A stretch of DNA of 20,395 bases from a virus. This document shows, one piece after another, positions 12,143-19,229 of the stretch. Below the pieces are notes generated by a model. The model did no database searches and had not been told where the DNA came from. It saw nothing but the letters and a program-made list of their open reading frames with translations. Both the position numbers and the translations under genes were made by a program. Each line of letters starts with the position of its first letter. The stretch's first letter is position 1. The stretch lies in the IMG/VR virus record IMGVR_UViG_3300010392_001761, positions 1-20,395 of that record. One strand, given 5' to 3'.

Positions 12143-13921
12143 ATGATCGACCTGAAAGACAAAGAGAAACGCGGTCGTCTTCTCAAGGCGATTAAGACTT
12201 CGCGAGAAGCGTTGCAGCCGTTTCGCCGCGTTCGCAAGCAGTTGATCAAGGATTACGTCGGTTCCTGGTACTCTGAATCCGGGTCCGACAACAAGGTTCT
12301 TGTCAATCTGATGAATCAGACCGCCAGGATCTACACGATCGCTCTGGCGGCGAATCGTCCGCAAGTTCTGGTTTCCACGCCGCGGGAACACAATATCCCG
12401 TTCGCCCGACGCTTCGAGGTGAACCTGAACAAGCTGATCGCGGACATGAACCTGGACCAGACGTTCCGGGCGATTGTTCTCGACGCATTCTTCTGCCTGG
12501 GCTGCGGAGTCGTGATGATGCGCGACACCGACACCCGCTTCCACGGTCTGCTCGAATCAGAGGAAGACGTGTGGCTCGACCTGGGGGAACCCTGGTTCAA
12601 CCGTGTCGCTCTGGATGATCTGATCCTGGACATGAGCGCCAGGGAGCTTTCCAAGATGCGGTACTGCGGTCACCGCTACCGGGCTGATTACGAAAAGGTG
12701 ATGGACGAGCCTGGGTATTCCAAGGCGGTGAAGGACAAGCTGAAGCCCACCAGCCGACAGCAGAAGGAAACCGAAGGGTCCGGTCGAGACGTCGCCACGG
12801 GAGACGGCTGGGTAGAGGATGACGACCTCAAGGACATGATCTGGCTCCAGGACGTCTGGGTTGCTGAGAACAACAGCATTGCGACGATGGCCTGTGACGA
12901 AGACCTTCCCCCGCTGATCGAGCGGGAATGGAAGGGTTCTCAGGCGGGACCGTACAAGTTCCTCTCCCTGGGAAGCGTTCCCGACAACATTATTCCTGCT
13001 TCTCCTGCTGTAAACCTGAAGGGGATGCACGACCTCCAGAACCGTCTTCATAGACGTATGGAAGCGGATTCGGACGCCCACCGCGTGGTGAACGTCTATC
13101 CCCCGCAAGAAGCGGACTTTGCCGAGAGAGTGAGGACTGCGGAGCGGAATAGCTGGGTCAACGGTCGATCACCGGAGCAGATCAAGCAGTTTGAAGTGGG
13201 CGGTATCGACCAGCGCGACATGGCTCTGGCGACGTTCATTCAGGACGAATACGACCGCTTCGCCGGAAACCTTCAAGCGATGGGAGGACTTGGTCCGCAA
13301 GCGGCGACGGTCGGGCAAGAGGAATTGATCCACGGGGCTGTTTCGCGGAACGAGGCCGACATGCGAATGGCGGTGGTCGGTTTCGCTTCTGACTGCATTC
13401 TCGATCTTGGGAGGTTGATGTGGGAGGACCAGACTCTTGAGATCCAGTCGTCGATGGAGATCGGAAACTCAGGAATTGAGGTTTCTTCTGACTGGATTCC
13501 TGGTCATAGGGACGGTCAGTTCGAGGAATACGAGTTCAAGGTCGAACCGTACTCGATGGTCTTCAAGACCCCCGAACAGAAGCTCCAAGAGTTATTCCAG
13601 GTCTTGCAGCAACTCACCCCGCTATGGCCGTTGTTCCAGGCATCCGGCGCTACTCTGGACGCACAGGCGATCGTGGAAGAAATCGCACGTCTGAAGAATC
13701 GACCGGAATTCAAGCGGTTCATCACGTTCGCTGATCCCATGATGATGATGGGCGACCAGAACAGCGGCGGATCACATTCGACGACGGAGAACGTGCGAAG
13801 GAACATTCCCACGGGAGGAACGCAAGAGGCACGTTCCAACGCGATGATTCAATCTTTGATGGGCGGTGGTTCACAGGTGAACGGACAGATGGCAGCAGCA
13901 ATGGGAAGGAGTCCCGCATGA
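12143..13921 (+). CDS. Portal protein
   Basis: A 592-residue protein. The N-terminal half has the look of large portal proteins: a basic helical start, then DYVGSWYSESGSDNKVLVNL, AANRPQVLVST, a mostly alpha/beta central part (ALDDLILDMSARELSKMRY), and GSVPDNIIPASPAVNLKGMHDLQNRLHRRM. The C-terminal half has the long helical region and a Gln/Met-rich tail (MIQSLMGGGSQVNGQMAAAM). It forms the ring at the capsid vertex through which DNA enters and leaves. The position, after the terminase and before the scaffold and capsid genes, supports the call. ATG 12143 is chosen because the in-frame ATG at 12098 lies in the terminator stem. No clear ribosome site precedes 12143. The stop overlaps the next start as ATGA. 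Confidence 0.85.
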   Translation: MIDLKDKEKRGRLLKAIKTSREALQPFRRVRKQLIKDYVGSWYSESGSDNKVLVNLMNQTARIYTIALAANRPQVLVSTPREHNIPFARRFEVNLNKLIADMNLDQTFRAIVLDAFFCLGCGVVMMRDTDTRFHGLLESEEDVWLDLGEPWFNRVALDDLILDMSARELSKMRYCGHRYRADYEKVMDEPGYSKAVKDKLKPTSRQQKETEGSGRDVATGDGWVEDDDLKDMIWLQDVWVAENNSIATMACDEDLPPLIEREWKGSQAGPYKFLSLGSVPDNIIPASPAVNLKGMHDLQNRLHRRMEADSDAHRVVNVYPPQEADFAERVRTAERNSWVNGRSPEQIKQFEVGGIDQRDMALATFIQDEYDRFAGNLQAMGGLGPQAATVGQEELIHGAVSRNEADMRMAVVGFASDCILDLGRLMWEDQTLEIQSSMEIGNSGIEVSSDWIPGHRDGQFEEYEFKVEPYSMVFKTPEQKLQELFQVLQQLTPLWPLFQASGATLDAQAIVEEIARLKNRPEFKRFITFADPMMMMGDQNSGGSHSTTENVRRNIPTGGTQEARSNAMIQSLMGGGSQVNGQMAAAMGRSPA

Positions 13922-14229
13922 AGTACATCATCAACGGGAAAGAAGTCAGTCGGAAGGAATTCCTGAAACGCAAGAAAAGCGATAACTGGCTCGAAGGCGG
14001 ACGTCTTCCGCTTCCCAATACCTACCGCGATCACGACCCCCTGATTTCAGACGGCATCGGCTGCATGAAGAACCAGGTGGGCGAGATGCGGGAAACGATT
14101 CGCAAACACAACATCAAGGGCGTCACTGTACGGGACAGTGGGCAATTGGAAATCACAAGTCGGCAAGGACGGCGTGAACTGCTCAAGGTTCGCGGTCTTG
14201 CAGACGCAGATGCCGGGTTTGGCGACTAG
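13918..14229 (+). CDS. Conserved phage protein between portal and scaffold genes
   Basis: A 103-residue protein beginning MKYIINGKEVSRKEFLKRKK. It carries LISDGIGCMKNQVGEMRETI, HNIKGVTVRDSGQLEITSRQ and GRRELLKVRGLADADAGFGD. I recognise this pattern (IxGKEV ... SxGxGxxKxQVxEMRExIxxHxIxGVxVxDxGQxEITSRxGRRELLKxRG) from other phages, always beside the portal gene and without known function. The start forms an ATGA overlap with the portal stop. No membrane span is evident. Confidence 0.85.
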   Translation: MKYIINGKEVSRKEFLKRKKSDNWLEGGRLPLPNTYRDHDPLISDGIGCMKNQVGEMRETIRKHNIKGVTVRDSGQLEITSRQGRRELLKVRGLADADAGFGD

Positions 14230-14323
14230 CACGAAACATTGCACGAAAGATGCACGAATTATTCTTTCGTGCTGCACGATTTATAAGGCGTTATGCGGCA
14301 TTGGTTTAACGCTGCACGATTTA
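14229..14323 (+). repeat. Cluster of GCACGA repeats with a hairpin
   Basis: GCACGA occurs at 14229, 14241, 14252, 14274 and 14314, and inverted (TCGTGC) at 14267. GCACGAAAGA (14241-14250) and TCTTTCGTGC (14263-14272) form a perfect 10-base inverted repeat with a 12-base loop. GCTGCACGATTTA (13 bases) is repeated exactly at 14271 and 14311, 40 bases apart. The cluster fills the gap before the scaffold gene, whose ribosome site GGAGA follows. It may bind a regulator or act as a transcript hairpin. There is no U-run, so it is not a clear terminator. Confidence 0.75.
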
Positions 14324-14336
14324 ATCGGAGAACCTG

Positions 14337-15332
14337 ATGGCTGACACAATCGAACTGACGGAAGAATCAACGCACGAGGATATCGAAGCTGCGGTCGATC
14401 AGATTATCGCAGATCAGAACGCCGACGAATCCGTTTCAGAAGCCGAAGAAACGTCCGATGCGGAGAAACTCGGTTCGGGCAAAGCAGTTACGGAACGCGA
14501 CCCCGAAACTGACCAGTCAACAAACCGGACATTGTCCGCTAGTACAAACCCTAAGAAGGAAGACAAATCCGGCGAGGAAGAGTCCGCCGATTGGCGAGAT
14601 GAAGCCAAAGCCGAGGCATCCGCGTATGGATTCAGCGAAGAGGATATTGCTGATTTCGAGACACGCGAGGAATTGGACCGTGCCTTAAAGCTGTTCGAGC
14701 GCCAGGTGGATGTTGAGCGGGATAAGCTCAAGTCCGAAGGCGAAGAGGACAAGGGAGGCAAGGAACCAAAGGGGGAAGCTGCCCCGAAAGAGCCGACCGA
14801 GAATCAATCCGGTCGCTACGAAGTCCGGTTGGACCCTGACATCTACGACGACGAGATCATCGAGGAATTCAATTCCTTGCGTGATCACTACGAATCGCAG
14901 GTGGAAGCCTACGAATCTCGACTGGAAGTATTGGAAAGCCGCTTCGCTGATGCGGATGCCCAAGCTGCCGAGGAGCGGTTTGATCGTAGTGTGGACAGCC
15001 TGCAATTCTCGCAGTTGTTCGGGAAGACCGGAGAGGAAAGCGCGGCGGAACTTCAACGACGCGCGGACCTGCACGACCACGTTCAGGTCGAGCTTGAAGT
15101 GATGGAGCGTATGGGAAGGACGGTCGATCAGGATGCTCTTGTGGAGCGTGTTGCCCGGTCACTCTTTCCCGAAGAGTACGACAAACGACTTATCAAAAAC
15201 CACACCCGCAAGGTTTCTTCCCAGGCGAATAGTCGGCTTGGCGGAGCGCAGACGCGACCCACCGATCCGCCTCAAACGCTCGAAGAGGAAATGCGCCAGT
15301 ATTACAAAGAACTGGAGCATCAAGCCGGGTGA
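14337..15332 (+). CDS. Scaffold-like protein
   Basis: A 331-residue, very acidic and probably largely helical protein. The N-terminal 150 residues are disordered-looking (Glu, Asp, Ser, Lys), followed by a long coiled-coil-like stretch (about 163-217, with DDEIIEEFNSLRDHYESQVE and AYESRLEVLESRFADADAQA). It ends in a basic patch and a charged tail. Charge, helicity and position directly before the major capsid gene fit a capsid scaffolding protein, which shapes the procapsid and then leaves. GGAGA lies seven bases before ATG 14337. A palindrome copy at 14516-14548 codes NRTLSA in the disordered part. The identification is by context and composition, not by a recognised family. Confidence 0.7.
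   Translation: MADTIELTEESTHEDIEAAVDQIIADQNADESVSEAEETSDAEKLGSGKAVTERDPETDQSTNRTLSASTNPKKEDKSGEEESADWRDEAKAEASAYGFSEEDIADFETREELDRALKLFERQVDVERDKLKSEGEEDKGGKEPKGEAAPKEPTENQSGRYEVRLDPDIYDDEIIEEFNSLRDHYESQVEAYESRLEVLESRFADADAQAAEERFDRSVDSLQFSQLFGKTGEESAAELQRRADLHDHVQVELEVMERMGRTVDQDALVERVARSLFPEEYDKRLIKNHTRKVSSQANSRLGGAQTRPTDPPQTLEEEMRQYYKELEHQAG
14516..14548 (+). repeat. Dispersed palindrome copy 11, inside scaffold-like gene
   Basis: The full left arm GTCAACAAACCGGACA is at 14516-14531 and the core GGACATTGTCC at 14527-14537. The right arm continues only as GCT before diverging. It encodes STNRTLSA in the disordered region of the scaffold-like protein. Confidence 0.85.
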
Positions 15333-15349
15333 CTTCATAAGGAGTAACA

Positions 15350-16456
15350 ATGGCTTTAGGCATTGAGCAGATTGATGATTTTGTCGCATCGTATCTGCAA
15401 AAGTACCCGATGGGTAAGTGGCAGGATATTTCCTCGCCGCTGCAAAAGTATTACTTCGCTTCCCGTATCTTCGACAAGGGTACGAAGCGGCAAATGTCCA
15501 CTTCTCAGGCGAAGTGGAAGATCAAGGTGCGGAACAACAGCAACTTTCAGGTTGTGGGTCTGTACCACCGTGATTCGTCCGATCGCGTCAACGTGCTCGA
15601 TGAGGGTTCGTTGAAGTGGGGCTTGACGACCACGAACTACCACTACGACATCGACGAGGAAATCTTCAAGCAAGGCGCTGACGAGATCGTGAATTACATG
15701 AATCTCCAAGAGCAAGGCTTGATGCAGGACTTCTTCGAAGGGATGGAGAACTTGATGTTCGGTCCTGGCCCGTCCAGCCCGACGCAATCACCGTTCCCGC
15801 CAGTGTCGCTGCTGTGGTGGATCACCGCGACCGACGATTCCACATCCGAGAACAACTCGGAAGAGGGATTCGACGGTTTCGAACCTGTGGGTTGGGGTTC
15901 TTCCGGTGTCGGCGGAATTTCCTGCACGACCTACGATCAGTGGCGGAACCGCACGTTCCCCTACACGACCGTGGACCGGGACGACTTCGTGGAGAAGGTC
16001 ATCAATTCGATGGACCTCTGCACGTTCATGCCTCCCGTAAGCCGGTCGGACATCAAGCCCGAAGGAAACCATCGTTGGGAACTTCTCACGACGCACAGTC
16101 GCGTTGCGGAAGCCCGTCGATTGCTTCAGTTGGGTAACGACAACATCAAGGACGACCTGGCCGCACATAGCGGTTCGGTCTTCATCCGTGGTGTGCCGAT
16201 GACTTGGGTTCCTGCCTGGACGAATTCCGCCAGCGAGAATGCTCGTACTGATGGAATCATCCTGGGCGTGGACTGGAATACGTTCGATTGCTACTACGCG
16301 AGCGGTCGATCACAGCGCAAACGGAAGCCGTACCAGCACCCCGAAATGAGCAACGTGCGCGTTCGGGCGATGGACGATTCCTTGCAGTTGGTGTGTTACA
16401 ACCGGCGGGCCAACTTCCGTGGCTACTGCACGGAAACCGTCACTGAAACCACCTAG
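15350..16456 (+). CDS. Major capsid protein
   Basis: A 368-residue protein with AAGGAG six bases before ATG 15350, the clearest ribosome site in the window, as expected for the most abundant virion protein. It starts MALGIEQIDDFVASYLQKY and contains WKIKVRNNSNFQVVGLYHRD, FFEGMENLMFG, TTHSRVAEARRLLQLGNDNI, IRGVPMTWVPAW and IILGVDWNTFDCYY. The ends are typical of the HK97-like capsid family used by phages with this portal and terminase type, though I cannot name a subfamily. It follows the scaffold-like gene and is followed by a strong hairpin, so its messenger may end or be stabilised there. Confidence 0.8.
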   Translation: MALGIEQIDDFVASYLQKYPMGKWQDISSPLQKYYFASRIFDKGTKRQMSTSQAKWKIKVRNNSNFQVVGLYHRDSSDRVNVLDEGSLKWGLTTTNYHYDIDEEIFKQGADEIVNYMNLQEQGLMQDFFEGMENLMFGPGPSSPTQSPFPPVSLLWWITATDDSTSENNSEEGFDGFEPVGWGSSGVGGISCTTYDQWRNRTFPYTTVDRDDFVEKVINSMDLCTFMPPVSRSDIKPEGNHRWELLTTHSRVAEARRLLQLGNDNIKDDLAAHSGSVFIRGVPMTWVPAWTNSASENARTDGIILGVDWNTFDCYYASGRSQRKRKPYQHPEMSNVRVRAMDDSLQLVCYNRRANFRGYCTETVTETT

Positions 16457-16466
16457 GAACTTCGCA

Positions 16467-16500
16467 ACCGGGGCGGCGATGTAGTCGCCCCGGTGTTTCA
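16467..16500 (+). terminator. Terminator-like hairpin after the capsid gene
   Basis: ACCGGGGCG (16467-16475) and CGCCCCGGT (16486-16494) form a perfect 9-base stem with a 10-base loop, followed by GTTTCA. The U-run is short. A second, weaker structure follows (ACCC/GGGT inside GGGA/TCCC, about 16502-16543) and ends in TTTTTT. Together they probably terminate or attenuate transcription, or protect the capsid message. Confidence 0.65.
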
Positions 16501-16557
16501 CAGGGACAACGCCCACCCTTGGCTGGGTAATCCCGCTTTTTTGAAAAGGATAGAGAA

Positions 16558-17406
16558 ATGCCTTTGCTGACTTTCGACGACTTTGATTCCAGGCTGCTTT
16601 CGGGTCGCCTCTGGAAGGGTTTCGCGCCTCCGATGGCGATGGGACCGAACGGAACTTATTGGCAGACACCAAGCGGGAATCCCGCCTTCGGGTTCTTCGA
16701 TAACTTCCACACCTTCAATGCCACGACTCTCGTGGGTCCGTATGCCAATCTGGTGACCTCTGGTGGCTCATTGGCGTTGGCGGCAGACACGGCGACCGAG
16801 AAGGGAATTCTGGCGGCAACTCTCGCCGGGGATACCCAAGAGGACGAAGTTATCCTCAAGTGGGGTGGGACATTGTCCGCACCCTTCAAACTTGCGGATA
16901 ACGATCTCGTCTTCGAGGCACGCCTGTCGGTTTCGGCGATCACCGCCGCTAAGTGGAATATCGGTATTGGTCTAGGCCAAGCCGATATGATCACGACCGA
17001 CTTGTTCTTCACTGATTCTGACGCTTTGGCCGACAAGAACTTCCTCGGTTTCGTCAAATTGGCGGCAGAGGGAGCGAATTGGGACGGTGCTTACAAAGCT
17101 GACGGTCAGACGTACCAAGACGGTGCGACCAAGACCAAGCTGGATTCGCTGGTGACCGCAGTTGCATCGACCTACGTGAAGGTCGGATTCCGGTATCGTG
17201 CTCATCCGAAGAAGGTTGAGTTCTACGTCGATAACGTCCTTCCCGGTGGGAACCTGACGCCCGCACGTTTGACGACTGCGGAAATCGACGCGGCCACCTT
17301 CCCGGATGACGTGCTTCTCGCACCGATCTTCGGAATCAAGGACTCCGCAGGCGACACCGCCTTAACAGTCAATCTCGACTGGTGGGCCTGCGCCCAATTG
17401 ATGTAA
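16558..17406 (+). CDS. Structural protein with lectin-like (concanavalin-type) fold
   Basis: A 282-residue protein starting MPLLTFDDFDSRLLSGRLWK. Alternating beta-strand pattern dominates: DNDLVFEARLSVSAITAAKW, NIGIGLGQADM, YVKVGFRYRAHPKKVEFYVD and a closing TVNLDWWACAQLM. The pattern (F-E-A-R-L at about 120, then V-E-F-Y-V-D-N) is that of LamG/concanavalin-like jelly-rolls, which appear in phage capsid decoration or fibre proteins. AAAGGATAGAG precedes the ATG. It is flanked on both sides by hairpins, so it is probably a separately controlled, abundant virion component. A palindrome core (16868-16878) encodes GTLSA. The fold call is by eye. Confidence 0.6.
   Translation: MPLLTFDDFDSRLLSGRLWKGFAPPMAMGPNGTYWQTPSGNPAFGFFDNFHTFNATTLVGPYANLVTSGGSLALAADTATEKGILAATLAGDTQEDEVILKWGGTLSAPFKLADNDLVFEARLSVSAITAAKWNIGIGLGQADMITTDLFFTDSDALADKNFLGFVKLAAEGANWDGAYKADGQTYQDGATKTKLDSLVTAVASTYVKVGFRYRAHPKKVEFYVDNVLPGGNLTPARLTTAEIDAATFPDDVLLAPIFGIKDSAGDTALTVNLDWWACAQLM
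16857..16889 (+). repeat. Dispersed palindrome copy 12 (core only)
   Basis: The exact core GGACATTGTCC lies at 16868-16878 with GC following, within the lectin-fold gene (read as GTLSA). The outer arms are not conserved. Confidence 0.6.
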
Positions 17407-17415
17407 GCCTGTCCT

Positions 17416-17457
17416 GCCCCGGTGCGGTGATTCCTTGTAGCCGCGCCGGGGCGTTTT
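17416..17457 (+). terminator. Intrinsic terminator after the lectin-fold gene
   Basis: GCCCCGGTGCGG (17416-17427) pairs with CCGCGCCGGGGC (17441-17452), a 12-base stem with a single T-G wobble and a 13-base loop, followed by GTTTTCTC. It is directly followed by the best palindrome copy and then a new gene start. Confidence 0.8.
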
Positions 17458-17462
17458 CTCTA

Positions 17463-17495
17463 GTCAACAAACCGGACAATGTCCGCTTTGTTGAC
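17463..17495 (+). repeat. Dispersed palindrome copy 13, most complete
   Basis: Left arm GTCAACAAACCGGACA, centre A, right arm TGTCCGCTTTGTTGAC. The arms match at 15 of 16 positions, the exception being a C opposite C at the tenth base. It is intergenic, between a terminator and the ribosome site of the gene at 17517. This copy defines the 33-base consensus. Confidence 0.9.
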
Positions 17496-17516
17496 CATGT
17501 CACACGAGGTGGAATC

Positions 17517-17966
17517 ATGGCATTTCCGGCTTCAGCGGGTGATCAAGCTACCGCACTTCAGAGAGCGATTGGGGTTGCGTCTCGACTGAAGACACGAACA
17601 ACGAACGTCAATAATCAAATGGCGGCAGGGGACACGTCAGCCGAAGTCGCATTGGCGATTCGCGATGATCTGATCAATGCGGACTCTGTATTCGCCGATG
17701 TCGCGGCGGTTTCGGGGATTGCTCAGTACGCGAAAGACCAATTCAACGATCAAGGGTATGACGTCGTTGCGGACTTCAGTGCGATGCGAACTGCGATTGC
17801 CGCTGCGATCACGGCTATTGAAACCGCGTTCCCGGCATCGGGTGGCTTCATTCTCAAGGAGTCGCTTGTGGCGAACACGAGCGGAACATCGATTCGCACA
17901 TTCACGCCTACTCAAACCGCTGGGATTAGAACAACTCTCGCCGCTGTTATTTCCTCGATCGAGTAA
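17517..17966 (+). CDS. Unrecognised probable structural protein
   Basis: A 149-residue protein rich in Ala, Ser and Thr, beginning MAFPASAGDQATALQRAIGV and ending TAGIRTTLAAVISSIE. The composition suggests an alpha-helical bundle (ALQRAIGVASRLKTRTTNVN; VALAIRDDLINADSVFADVA; FSAMRTAIAAAITAIETAFP). GAGGTGG lies just upstream of ATG 17517, a good ribosome site. It lies among head and neck genes, so a small virion or head-completion protein is likely, but there is no recognisable family. Confidence 0.7.
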   Translation: MAFPASAGDQATALQRAIGVASRLKTRTTNVNNQMAAGDTSAEVALAIRDDLINADSVFADVAAVSGIAQYAKDQFNDQGYDVVADFSAMRTAIAAAITAIETAFPASGGFILKESLVANTSGTSIRTFTPTQTAGIRTTLAAVISSIE

Positions 17967-17972
17967 ACCAAT

Positions 17973-19229
17973 ATGGCTGCGCCTGTCGTTGCATCAACAA
18001 GCGGAAATCACAGCGATGCTGGTGCTGCGTCTCTGGAATTGACCAAGCCTTCTGGGACAGTAGAAGGCGATTGGCTGATTATCCATGTCGTGACACGTGC
18101 AGACGTAGACGCTACGTGTACGGGATTCACGGAGGTTTATAGCGCACTACAGACACTAATTCGCGGTACGGTCCTGAAGAAAAAGGCAGGCGGATCGGAA
18201 CCAGCGAGTTATACGGTCAATTTCTCTTCAGGTACGCCGAGGTGTTCAGGCAGTATCGGAAGGATTACCGGTGGCGATTCTTCTGACATCGTTGACGTCG
18301 CAGCGACGCCAAGCACGGGTAGTTCCACTGCACCGACATGTCCCAGTGTGACGACCACAGTTGCCGATACATTGGTGTGTCGTTTCGTAGCTCTCGACCA
18401 ATCTTCGTCTCCGTATGAACCGGTCACGGTCCCTTCGAGCCACACGGAAGAATGGAACGAAGACCCTGACAACGGCGGTCGCCCGGAAGAGGCGATGGCG
18501 TCAATCGAGCAAGCAAGCGCGGGTTCTTCTGGAACTGGTGTTTGGTCTGTCGCCCTAGCTGAAAACTGGGTTGCCGGGACAGTCGCATTTGCTCCAGCGG
18601 CGGCGGCTGGTTCATCAAGTCCTTCATCGTCGGCAAGTTCCTCACCGTCGAGTAGTGCGTCATCGTCGCCGTCGAGTTCACCTTCGCCTTCATCGTCACC
18701 GTCGTCATCGGCTTCAAGTTCGCCATCAAGTTCACCTTCACCTTCTTCTTCGCCTTCCTCGTCGGCAAGTTCGAGTCCTTCAAGCTCTCCGTCGCCGTCG
18801 AGCAGCGTATCGTCATCGCCTTCCTCATCACCATCGAGTTCGGCGAGTTCGTCTCCGTCAAGTAGCCCCAGCCCGTCGTCGTCGGTTTCGTCCTCGCCGT
18901 CCTCGTCGGTGAGTAGTTCGCCGTCGTCGTCGGTGTCGTCATCACCGTCGAGCAGTCCTTCCTCTAGCCCTTCACCGTCTTCTTCGCCGTCCGCTAGTTC
19001 ATCCTCCTCCCCCTCCGCGTCCGTCTCGTCGTCGCCGTCTTCGAGTTCGTCATCGTCTCCAAGTTCCAGCCCCAGTGGAGTCGGTGCGACAATCACCATC
19101 GAAGCGAACTGCTTCACGAGAGGATCGGAGGGGGTCAATGTAGACGCCAACCGCTTAATTCAATTCTCCATGACGAACGATGATGATGTCATCTTCGTCT
19201 TCGATGAAACGGAGGTCAGTGATGCCTGA
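17973..19229 (+). CDS. Structural protein with beta domain and long Ser/Pro linker
   Basis: A 418-residue protein. Residues 1-212 form a beta-rich domain (SLELTKPSGTVEGDWLIIHV ... WSVALAENWVAGTVAFAPAA), of a type I recall from phage or viral structural proteins in metagenomes. Residues about 213-370 are nearly pure Ser and Pro with some Ala and Val, repeating SSPSSSPSPSSS-like units. Residues about 371-418 are a short C-terminal domain (GVGATITIEANCFTRGSEGV ... FDETEVSDA). The Ser/Pro stretch should be an extended, flexible, possibly glycosylated spacer, like those in virion fibres. The ribosome site is weak (GAG). The stop overlaps the next start by 8 bases. The serine codons are heavily mixed, so the DNA lacks long exact repeats. 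Confidence 0.75.
   Translation: MAAPVVASTSGNHSDAGAASLELTKPSGTVEGDWLIIHVVTRADVDATCTGFTEVYSALQTLIRGTVLKKKAGGSEPASYTVNFSSGTPRCSGSIGRITGGDSSDIVDVAATPSTGSSTAPTCPSVTTTVADTLVCRFVALDQSSSPYEPVTVPSSHTEEWNEDPDNGGRPEEAMASIEQASAGSSGTGVWSVALAENWVAGTVAFAPAAAAGSSSPSSSASSSPSSSASSSPSSSPSPSSSPSSSASSSPSSSPSPSSSPSSSASSSPSSSPSPSSSVSSSPSSSPSSSASSSPSSSPSPSSSVSSSPSSSVSSSPSSSVSSSPSSSPSSSPSPSSSPSASSSSSPSASVSSSPSSSSSSSPSSSPSGVGATITIEANCFTRGSEGVNVDANRLIQFSMTNDDDVIFVFDETEVSDA
18612..19077 (+). repeat. Low-complexity Ser/Pro coding tract
   Basis: About 155 codons of Ser, Pro, Ala and Val, using all six serine codons (TCG, TCA, TCC, TCT, AGT, AGC). The amino-acid pattern repeats with short periods, but the DNA does not repeat exactly over long lengths. 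It produces a spurious long acidic reading frame on the minus strand. Confidence 0.8.

Noticed and set aside
14241-14272. 10-base hairpin before the scaffold gene as a terminator
   Set aside because: There is no U-run after the stem; it is better described as part of the GCACGA repeat cluster.
319-17495. Palindromes as a CRISPR array
   Set aside because: Copies are hundreds to thousands of bases apart, irregularly spaced, and many lie within genes.
17463-17495. Complete palindrome as an intrinsic terminator
   Set aside because: No U-run follows the right arm, the centre is a single base leaving no normal hairpin loop, and a proper terminator lies just upstream.
18209-19150. 313-codon minus-strand frame, very rich in Asp, Glu, Gly and Leu
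   Set aside because: It is the reverse complement of the Ser/Pro codon tract and has no ribosome site or plausible family. All other genes are on the + strand.
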